DNA of 18,971 nt from DASXMX01 sp036794395. Lineage in GTDB: Bacteria > Planctomycetota > Phycisphaerae > Tepidisphaerales > Tepidisphaeraceae. The notes beneath the pieces are model-generated. The model had not been told where the DNA came from. It saw only the letters and a list, made by a program, of their open reading frames with translations, and did no database searches. Position 1 is the stretch's first letter; each line of letters starts with the position of its first letter. Shown here one piece after another: positions 1-5,891 of this stretch. The position numbers and the translations under genes were made by a program. Location: the NCBI GenBank assembly GCA_036794395.1, contig DAIRGS010000132.1, positions 1 to 18,971 on the forward strand, given 5' to 3'.

Positions 1-61
1 ACACTGGAAGTCATTGGTCTAAACATGACTGCGCCTCTTCTCTACTCGACGTTAGGAATTC

Positions 62-104
62 TTCTCTGGGATTTCCCGTGTGGTCTTTGTGCCCTCTGTG
101 GTTA
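62..104 (-). repeat. Degenerate half-copy of the CACGGAG-type interspersed repeat
   Basis: Read on the minus strand this begins TAACCACAGAGGGCACAAAG and ends CCCAGAGAA. It has the same layout as the arms of the elements at 749-930 and 2139-2377: an ACCAC start, alternating GAG/CAC triplets and a GAGAA end. It points the same way as the copy at 122-151, so the two form a tandem rather than a palindrome. It lies about 60 bp beyond the dgoK stop codon. No coding role is seen; a minus-strand frame runs through it only because the repeat lacks stops. The repeat character is clear, the exact ends are not. Confidence 0.5.
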
Positions 105-121
105 GATCTTCTGCATTTGTA

Positions 122-151
122 TTCTTCGTGACTTCGTGCCTTCGTGGTAAA
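122..151 (-). repeat. Second half-copy of the CACGGAG-type repeat, directly after dgoK
   Basis: The minus strand begins TTTACCACGAAGGCACGAAG and ends TCACGAAGAA, matching the left arm of the element inside dgoK (TTCACCACGGAGGCACGGAG ... TCACGGAGAA) at all but about four positions plus one 1-base gap. It starts 16 bp after the dgoK stop codon, in the same orientation as the copy at 62-104. It could be a remnant of an inverted element whose other arm has been lost. No strong rho-independent terminator is visible here. Confidence 0.55.
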
Positions 152-167
152 TCTGGGTGTGGTCGAG

Positions 168-1319
168 TCAGTGGCGCAGGATCTGATTCAGACCCGCGAT
201 CGTGGCGGCTTCGATGTCGGATTCGCCGGTGACTTTGGCTTGGATGTCTGATTGCGTGAGAGCGGTTTTCCAGGCGTGGGCGAGCGGAGCGGGGCCGACC
301 AGGACCACGGGTTGGTTGGATCGGATTGCGTTGTTTTTGAAGAGCGCATCGAGGTCGGCGGCGATGAACGCGCCGATGAGGAATGCCATGCGCTGCGCGG
401 GTGTCGCCTGGTGGGTTTGCTCGAGCAGGCGGACGCAGAACATGGCGCGGGGTAGGCCGGTGGCACGCTGTTGGGCCATTCCATTTGCGATCCATGAGTC
501 ATCCAGGTCGGCGGGCTTTGTCTGAGGGACGGCGCTGGCGAGGATGGTGGCGGATTGGATGGCGTGGATCATCTCACCCGAAAGTGAAGTGATGCTTCCG
601 GTGATGCGCTGGTCGGCGCCTATCTGGATGGCTTTCCAGTGTGAGCCGAGATTCAGGACGGTGGCGGGGGGATTCAACTTGCCCAGGGAGAGGAGGCCAA
701 GGCAAAGCGTTTCTTCGCCGCGCATTAGGTCTATGGTGGAAAATTCTTGATTCACCACGGAGGCACGGAGATCACGGAGAAATCCGGAGGAAGAAAGAGA
801 TGGTTGCGCAATCTTCTTCAGAGGACCCGAGTCTGCATCTGATTGTGTTTGGTTTGATGTCTTGGTCTTCTCCGTGTCCTCTCTTCGAGCCTGAGCCTCA
901 GAGCCGAAGGCCGTGCCTCCGTGGTGAATCTTCTTTTCGGGCCCAGTTCGGATGCCGGGGACCAGCTTGATGGGCAGCGGAGTGATGTCGGGGAAGGAGA
1001 AGGTTTGAACGCCGCTGGCCAGCTCGGCCAGGCCCGCCGGGGCGGAGACATGAGGAACTTCGGCCAAGCCCAGAGGCGAAGAGATCATTCCCGCGCCGAT
1101 GACGACGGTGGGCTGACTTGCCGCGCTTTGGGCGATGACGGCTGCGATCAATTCCTTGAGCGCATGGCAAAGCTTCTCGTTCGAGCCGTCGCGTGCGGCA
1201 TCGCGGACGCCGACTGGGGCGGAGGCGCGGGCGAGGATTTGGGTGCCGTGCACGAGCCAGGCGCGGGCGTTGGTGGTGCCGACGTCGAGGAAGACGGCGC
1301 ACGCGGGTGAATGGGTCAC
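168..1319 (-). CDS. dgoK: 2-dehydro-3-deoxygalactonokinase (DgoK) with an internal repeat-derived insertion
   Basis: Predicted cytoplasmic kinase that transfers phosphate from ATP to 2-keto-3-deoxygalactonate, giving the 6-phosphate cleaved by DgoA. Seen: an N-terminal phosphate-binding segment LDVGTTNARAWL (residues 11-22), VPGIR (120-124), the family signature MRGEETLCLG (199-208) and a GSHWKAI segment (225-231). The GTG start at 1319 is chosen because it overlaps the dgoA stop (GTGA) and puts LDVGTTN at the usual distance from the N-terminus; the longer frame to 1415 would only read through dgoA. The product is 383 residues, whereas the family is usually about 290-320. The excess lies between VPGIR and MRGEE (residues 130-191) and is encoded by a palindromic repeat. 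Outside it the sequence looks normal, so activity may be kept. Stop codon TGA. Confidence 0.85.
   Translation of the reverse strand: MTHSPACAVFLDVGTTNARAWLVHGTQILARASAPVGVRDAARDGSNEKLCHALKELIAAVIAQSAASQPTVVIGAGMISSPLGLAEVPHVSAPAGLAELASGVQTFSFPDITPLPIKLVPGIRTGPEKKIHHGGTAFGSEAQARREDTEKTKTSNQTQSDADSGPLKKIAQPSLSSSGFLRDLRASVVNQEFSTIDLMRGEETLCLGLLSLGKLNPPATVLNLGSHWKAIQIGADQRITGSITSLSGEMIHAIQSATILASAVPQTKPADLDDSWIANGMAQQRATGLPRAMFCVRLLEQTHQATPAQRMAFLIGAFIAADLDALFKNNAIRSNQPVVLVGPAPLAHAWKTALTQSDIQAKVTGESDIEAATIAGLNQILRH
749..930. repeat. Palindromic repeat element inserted in frame within dgoK
   Basis: The ends are a perfect 20-bp inverted repeat: GATTCACCACGGAGGCACGG at 749-768, and its reverse complement at 911-930. 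A 5-bp direct repeat TTCTT flanks both ends (744-748 and 931-935), as expected for a target duplication. The 31-bp left arm is 751-781. The right arm is split into 868-881 and 911-928 by a 29-bp segment that holds its own imperfect palindrome (about 883-907, centred on CTGAGCCTCAG). The element contributes residues 130-191 of DgoK with no stop in that frame. It encodes no transposase, so any movement would need help in trans. The length (182 bp, or 187 with the duplication) is not a multiple of three, so the true borders or later indels differ slightly. Confidence 0.75.
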
Positions 1320-1939
1320 GATTCGCCCCGCATGGCGGAGACGAAGGCGGCGGCGCGGGCGGTGATGGTGGTGGGGTCGGGGGAGATCAATTCGGAGCCA
1401 ACGCCGATGGCCCACGCGCCGGCGCGGAAATATTCGCCGGCAAGCTCGGGGGTAACGCCGCCGGTGGGGACGAGGCGGGCGTTTGGGATGGGGGCACGGA
1501 GGGCTTTGACGTAGCCGGGGCCGAGGGTGGTGGCGGGGAAGAGCTTGACGGCATCGGCGCCGGCGTCGAGGGCGGCGATGACTTCGGTTGGGGTGAAGCA
1601 GCCGGGGATGGAGACGAGGCCAAGTTTTTTGGTTTCTGAGATGACGGCGGGATTGCAGTTGGGGGAGACGATGAAGGTTGCACCGGCATCTGCGACGCGA
1701 TGGACGTCTTGCGGGGTGAGGACGGTGCCTGCGCCGATGGCGATGCGATTTCCGAGGTGTTTAGAGAGGGCGGTGATGAGATCCAAGACGCCGGGGGAAT
1801 TGAGGGTGGCTTCGATCGCGGTGATGCCGGCAGTAGATAGCGCGTCGGCGATTTGGAGGATGTTGTGGCGGAAGTCGCCGCGGAGGATGGCGATGACTTT
1901 TGCGGCTTCGATCTGGGCGATGGTTTGGGGGGCGGTCAC
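1316..1939 (-). CDS. dgoA: 2-dehydro-3-deoxy-6-phosphogalactonate aldolase (KDPG/KDPGal aldolase family)
   Basis: Class I aldolase that splits 2-keto-3-deoxy-6-phosphogalactonate (or the gluconate epimer) into pyruvate and glyceraldehyde-3-phosphate in the cytoplasm. The 207 residues span a complete TIM barrel. Seen: EATLNSP (43-49) with the catalytic Glu43, GAGTVL (69-74), SPN (92-94), PGCFTPTE (112-119), VKLFPAT with the Schiff-base Lys132, GPGYVKAL (140-147) and PTGGVTPE (158-165). EATLNSP and GPGYVKAL resemble DgoA more than Eda, and the adjoining DgoK supports the galactonate assignment, but Eda-type activity cannot be excluded. The start is GTG (1939-1937) with no purine-rich ribosome site; a TAGAAT hexamer ends 6 bp upstream, so leaderless initiation is possible. 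The TGA stop overlaps the dgoK GTG by 4 bp, which suggests translational coupling. Confidence 0.88.
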   Translation of the reverse strand: MTAPQTIAQIEAAKVIAILRGDFRHNILQIADALSTAGITAIEATLNSPGVLDLITALSKHLGNRIAIGAGTVLTPQDVHRVADAGATFIVSPNCNPAVISETKKLGLVSIPGCFTPTEVIAALDAGADAVKLFPATTLGPGYVKALRAPIPNARLVPTGGVTPELAGEYFRAGAWAIGVGSELISPDPTTITARAAAFVSAMRGES

Positions 1940-1945
1940 GGGGGT

Positions 1946-1951
1946 ATTCTA
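1946..1951 (-). promoter_or_regulatory. Candidate -10 hexamer for a leaderless dgoA transcript
   Basis: The minus strand reads TAGAAT followed by ACCCCC and then the GTG start codon. This places a sigma-70-type -10 box 6 bp before the start, the spacing at which transcription would begin on the start codon. No Shine-Dalgarno sequence lies between, which fits. No convincing -35 hexamer is found 16-18 bp further upstream, so the call is weak. Confidence 0.3.
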
Positions 1952-2007
1952 ACGGGTGGGCGGTTTTGGGGAATGCATTGAGGTGGGGCGAATGCGCGCT
2001 TGGAGAA

Positions 2008-2051
2008 GCCGGGGTGGCGCTGCGATGAGTACATCTGCGCTATACCCCGGC
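2008..2051. repeat. Imperfect palindrome upstream of dgoA
   Basis: The outer arms are GCCGGGGT (2008-2015) and ACCCCGGC (2044-2051); the inner arms are GATG (2024-2027) and CATC (2032-2035) around a 4-base centre. The bases between the two arm pairs mostly do not pair, giving a stem with internal loops. It sits about 70-110 bp upstream of the dgoA start and could be an operator, an RNA hairpin or chance in GC-rich DNA. Confidence 0.35.
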
Positions 2052-2138
2052 GTGGGGGGGCTGTTTGAGAGGGGAGTGGTTCAAACGATTTTCTTCAGAC
2101 GAGCAGCGCCTTCAATTCGACTTCCCTGACCCGGATGA

Positions 2139-2377
2139 TTCACCGCGTAGACGCCGAGCACACAGAGAATTCAGGTGTAGCAAGAGCATGCGCGGATTTG
2201 TCATCCTGGAGCGGAGCGAAGGATCGGCTATTCAGGTGGTTCACGGGTATCAGATCCTTCGCTTCGCTTCAGGATGACAGGTTTCGGGCCTTTGCCTGGG
2301 TCATCTATATCTGTGTTCCCACGGTTCCAACTGTGGCCGATTCGTATTCTCCGCGATCTCTGCGCCTCCGCGGTGAA
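2139..2377. repeat. Inverted-repeat element of the same family as the dgoK insertion
   Basis: The 31-bp outer arms are 2139-2169 (starts TTCACCGCGTAGACGCCGAG) and 2347-2377 (inverse, starts TTCACCGCGGAGGCGCAGAG). They match each other at 24 of 31 positions, and the right arm matches the left arm of the dgoK element at 27 of 31. A different hairpin repeat lies between the arms (2200-2278). ATGATT occurs at both outer edges (2135-2140, 2380-2385), perhaps by chance. No transposase or other coding content is seen, so this is a MITE-like non-autonomous element or an older duplication. Confidence 0.65.
2200..2278. repeat. Inner hairpin repeat (GTCATCCTG ... CAGGATGAC type)
   Basis: The 26-bp arms begin GTCATCCTGGAGCGGAGCG (2200-2225) and, on the opposite strand, GTCATCCTGAAGCGAAGCG (2278-2253). 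They match at 24 of 26 positions and enclose a 27-base loop. This is a separate repeat type from the outer arms of the surrounding element, so it looks like one repeat inserted in another. As RNA it would form a long stem in either orientation and could end or protect the transcript of the gene that stops at 2436. It has no U-tract. Confidence 0.65.
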
Positions 2378-2435
2378 CCATGATTTTTTCAGGTTAACCC
2401 GCTCGCTTCTCGCAGGGGGAGGGGACCAGAGGCCA

Positions 2436-5400
2436 TCACCGGCGATTGGGTTTGGCGTCGTGTTTGGTTTCGATCTTTTTGGAGTGGTCTTTCCTTTTGG
2501 GCACGCGTTGTCCGTGCTTGTCGGAGGGGTCGTCGGTGTTGGAGTCCGTGGTGACCACAGGCGCAGAGGTTATCGGCGCTGGCGGCGTTGGTGGAGTGGA
2601 AATGGTTGAAGTCACCGGCGGGGGAGCCTGGACGGCCGCGGCGCCGGCGGTGGCGGCGCTGCCGGTGGCGGTGGCGTTGAAGTTTTTCTGGAGGAGGGTG
2701 GCGTCGGAGAAGTTGATGGTGGAGTCGTAGTTGAAGTTGCCCTGGTCCCAGGCGGTCCTGCCGGGGATGAGGTAGTTGCGGGCCATGGTGATGGCGTCGG
2801 TGGAATTGACGGTGCGGTCGAGGTTGGTGTCGCCTAATACGGTGTAGCGGAGCTCGACGTTTCCGGCCGGTTGTACAGGTACAACGCCATCGATCCAGTC
2901 TGCATAGCCGATCCCGTAAGTTTGGGGCGGGCCTGATGCGGCGGTCGTGGAGACGATGACGCCGGCGGTGGGGGTTGGGGTTCCGTTCCACGCGCCGCCG
3001 TTATAGCCGTTGATCAGGTACTGACGGATTAAGGCGGCGGGGGATTCACCTGCAACCATGTAGTTGAAATAGACCGTGCTTGATCCGATATCCACAGTGG
3101 TTCCGGCCAGGGGGTCGGGAGCAGCAAGGCCGCTGAGCGTAAAAGTACCATTGAGGTGCAGCGTGTTCGGAAGCGGGTTTCCGTTTGTGTAATCGAAGGT
3201 GATGAGGTCATTTTGGCCGCCGCCATTGATGGTCAGTCCATTGGGGTCATTAATGAGCATCTGTGCGACATACGTGCCGAAGGCCAAATCGAGATGGATG
3301 TGGTCGGGGTCTTGTGTCAGGGTAAAGTGGTCGACGCCCGCGGTTCCAGTGATTGTGTCGGCGCTCGGGACCACCTGATATGATTGTCCGGAAAATCCGC
3401 CGTTTGGGCTGGCCGCCAAGACCATTATGGCGTTGTATGAGTCGGCGATGGCGATGTCGGGCTTTCCGTCGCCCGTAAAATCGGCAATTGTGATGCCTCC
3501 GGGATAAGAATCTCCGGCGAATGTCTGGGCCGCTTTGAATGATCCGTCGCCGTTTCCCAGAAGGATACTGACGGCTTGTTCCTGCGCACGATTATTGGTG
3601 GTGTTGGCCGCGACCAGATCCAGAATTCCGTCGCCGTTTACATCGGTGATCGCAAGAGATGCTGGGAATGAGCCAGCTCTGAAAGTCTGTTGAGCGGCAA
3701 AGCTTCCGTCGCCACTGCCCAGAAGAATCCCGATCGTTCCATTGCCTGCGACCGCGATGTCGAGTTTGCCGTCGTTATTGACGTCCGCGACGGCAACTGC
3801 GGTTGGCGACGTGGGCGTGCTGATTGTTTGGATCGCTGTAAAAGTACCGTTCCCATTGCCCAGAAGTAATTCAAGGGTTCTTCCGGAACGGTCACCAACC
3901 ACCAGATCAAGGGTGCCGTCCGCGTTCACATCGCCTGCCGCCAGCGAAACACTCTGCGCGCTGGTGAGAAAGGAAGTGGGCGCCTGGAAGGTTCCGTTGC
4001 CGGTTCCAAGCATGACGCTGACAGTCTGGGCGTATAGATTCGTCACAAGCACATCCGGCGCACCGTCGCCATTGACGTCGGAAACAATCAGGGCGAACGG
4101 CGCGGGGCCCGACGCGAAGGTGTGTTGAGGTTGGAACGAACCATCACCGTTTCCCGCCAGCACGCCGATCGTACTGGCACCGAAATTCGTAACGATAAGG
4201 TCAACCTTTCCGTCACCATTGATATCTGCGGCTGCCACGCCATTGGGCTTCGTGCCGGTGGCAAACGTTTTCTCTGGTTGGAAAGTTCCGTCGCCGTTGC
4301 CGAGCAAGACGCTTAGATGGTTCGCGGAGAAATCGGCGGTAATCACGTCTTGACGTCCATCCCCGTTTAGGTCTGCCGAGACGATGGACGAAGGGCTTGC
4401 GGAAATGGCGATGGTTTGGGGTGCGATGAACGATGCCTCGCCGGGCTGCAATGGGTTACCCGAGACATTTGCAATGCTTCCATCATCGACGAGATTCAAT
4501 CCCAGTGAGCCGGTTCCGGCGATCCCATTCACAACCACTGTGTAAGCGGTGGGTCCTCCGCTGAGAACGACCGGCGTAGTTGCAGTGACGCCATTCAGAC
4601 TTAAGGCAAAGTCGCTGGGATCGACGCCGGAAACCGGCTGATTAAATGTGACCGCGTAACTTACGCTGGTGTCGCTGGTGATGGGGCCGGGTGGATTTAG
4701 GCGATTGATCGACACTACGCTGGGCGGCACATCGCCGATCAGCACTCCGATGTTATTACTCAACCGGTTCGCGACGACGATATCCGGCCGGCCGTCGCCA
4801 TTTACGTCGGCGACGGTTAGCCAGTAGGGCGTGTTTCCAGCGCCGAAGGTTTTTTCGGGTTGGAGGGTTCCGTTGCCGTTGCCGAGGAAGACGCCGATGG
4901 TTCCGTCGCCGCCTTCGGGGACGACGACGTCGAGTTTGCCGTCGACATTGACATCGGCGACGGCGACAGCTCGGGGGTTTGTGCCGGCGGCGAAGGTTTG
5001 CTGGCCGGCGAAGGTGCCATTGCCGTTGCCGAGGAGGGTGCTCACGTTGTCGCTGGCCTCGTTGGAGACGACCAGATCGAGCTTGCCGTCGCCGTTGATA
5101 TCGGCGGCTACGAGGGATCGCGGCTTGTCGCCGGTGGTGAAGGTTTGTCGGGGGGCAAAGGTACCGTTGCCGTTTCCGGCCATGACTGAAACGGTGGTTC
5201 CGCCATAATTGGTGACGGCCAGATCGAGCTTGCCATCGCCATTGAGATCGGCGGTTGTCACTGAGATGGGTTTGATTCCGGCGCTGACCGTGGGCGCCGG
5301 CGCGAAGGTTCCATCCCCGTTGCCCAGCAGGATCGTGACGTTGGCGCTGCCGTAATTGGCGGCCAGAAGATCGGCATGTCCGTCGCCATTGATGTCGGCG

Positions 5401-5852
5401 ATGGTGACGGCGATTGGGCCGGAGCCGGCGGCGAGGGTCTGTGGGGCCGAGAAGGTGCCATCGCCATTGCCGGTCAGCACGCTGATGGTTCCACCCAGGT
5501 AGTCGGCGACGACCAGATCGGGCTTGCCATCGCCATTGATATCGCCCGTGGCCACGGAGATCGGCCCACTGCCGGCGGGGAAGGACTGGCGGCCGGGAAA
5601 TTGGCCCGTGCCGTCATTGAGCATGACGCTGACGGTATCGCCGGTGTTGTTGGCGACGATCGCATCGAGCTTGCCGTCGCGGTTTACATCGGAGAGCGTG
5701 ACGGAGAGGGGATTAGGCCCGCTCAGGAACGTTTGCTCGTTCGCGAACGCCGCGATTGCCGCCGAAAGCAGAAACCGACGTTCGAGGCCTTCAATCCCAA
5801 CACGTGCGTTTTGCGATTTGCGCAGACCCTTTGACCGATGGCTAATTCCCAT
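2436..5852 (-). CDS. Secreted protein with two seven-repeat FG-GAP propellers and a dockerin-like C-terminus
   Basis: A 1138-residue putative cell-surface or extracellular protein. Order: basic leader with LEPR-XLL-type motif GLERRFLLSA (22-31); seven FG-GAP/VCBS repeats (about 40-375); an Ig-like domain (about 378-475, SVSYAVTFNQPVSGVDPSDF); seven more repeats (about 483-830); the shared C-terminal module (833-1065) with paired dockerin-like motifs GDTNLDRTVNSTD and GNFNYDSTINFSD; a Pro/Ser/Thr linker; and a basic tail (from about 1112). Each repeat carries a DxNxDGxxD-type loop, expected to bind Ca2+, and most close with GNGxGTF. The ATG is preceded by GGGAGGAG with 5 bases between, so the start is firm. 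The gene follows the interrupted paralogue at 5892 after 39 bp, probably in one transcript. The ligand is unknown; adhesion or carbohydrate binding is an inference from the architecture. Confidence 0.85.
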   Translation of the reverse strand: MGISHRSKGLRKSQNARVGIEGLERRFLLSAAIAAFANEQTFLSGPNPLSVTLSDVNRDGKLDAIVANNTGDTVSVMLNDGTGQFPGRQSFPAGSGPISVATGDINGDGKPDLVVADYLGGTISVLTGNGDGTFSAPQTLAAGSGPIAVTIADINGDGHADLLAANYGSANVTILLGNGDGTFAPAPTVSAGIKPISVTTADLNGDGKLDLAVTNYGGTTVSVMAGNGNGTFAPRQTFTTGDKPRSLVAADINGDGKLDLVVSNEASDNVSTLLGNGNGTFAGQQTFAAGTNPRAVAVADVNVDGKLDVVVPEGGDGTIGVFLGNGNGTLQPEKTFGAGNTPYWLTVADVNGDGRPDIVVANRLSNNIGVLIGDVPPSVVSINRLNPPGPITSDTSVSYAVTFNQPVSGVDPSDFALSLNGVTATTPVVLSGGPTAYTVVVNGIAGTGSLGLNLVDDGSIANVSGNPLQPGEASFIAPQTIAISASPSSIVSADLNGDGRQDVITADFSANHLSVLLGNGDGTFQPEKTFATGTKPNGVAAADINGDGKVDLIVTNFGASTIGVLAGNGDGSFQPQHTFASGPAPFALIVSDVNGDGAPDVLVTNLYAQTVSVMLGTGNGTFQAPTSFLTSAQSVSLAAGDVNADGTLDLVVGDRSGRTLELLLGNGNGTFTAIQTISTPTSPTAVAVADVNNDGKLDIAVAGNGTIGILLGSGDGSFAAQQTFRAGSFPASLAITDVNGDGILDLVAANTTNNRAQEQAVSILLGNGDGSFKAAQTFAGDSYPGGITIADFTGDGKPDIAIADSYNAIMVLAASPNGGFSGQSYQVVPSADTITGTAGVDHFTLTQDPDHIHLDLAFGTYVAQMLINDPNGLTINGGGQNDLITFDYTNGNPLPNTLHLNGTFTLSGLAAPDPLAGTTVDIGSSTVYFNYMVAGESPAALIRQYLINGYNGGAWNGTPTPTAGVIVSTTAASGPPQTYGIGYADWIDGVVPVQPAGNVELRYTVLGDTNLDRTVNSTDAITMARNYLIPGRTAWDQGNFNYDSTINFSDATLLQKNFNATATGSAATAGAAAVQAPPPVTSTISTPPTPPAPITSAPVVTTDSNTDDPSDKHGQRVPKRKDHSKKIETKHDAKPNRR

Positions 5853-5891
5853 TGCACTCCTCCCGTTAGGTGGGACGCAATGTATCGTCCC

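Larger units (their letters stand above)
1940..2435. other. Intergenic region between the double-propeller gene and dgoA
   Basis: No credible gene is present; the frames that run through it are short and repeat-derived. From left to right it holds the candidate dgoA -10 box, an imperfect palindrome (2008-2051), plain sequence, and a nested inverted-repeat element (2139-2377). The remaining bases to the stop codon at 2436 show no clear terminator apart from what the element's hairpins might provide. Confidence 0.6.

Noticed and set aside
52..495. Minus-strand frame of 147 codons overlapping the dgoK 3' end
   Set aside because: Its C-terminal-side residues come from the interspersed repeats (HEVTKNTNAEDLTTEGTKTT), a known source of spurious frames, and the rest is a shifted frame of dgoK.
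1320..1415. Upstream extension of dgoK to an ATG at 1415
   Set aside because: The extension is a shifted frame of dgoA rich in Arg and His. The GTG at 1319 overlaps the dgoA stop and aligns the ATP-binding motif correctly.
5376..5834. Plus-strand frames opposite the double-propeller gene
   Set aside because: They mirror the antisense of the Ca2+-loop repeats and have no independent support.
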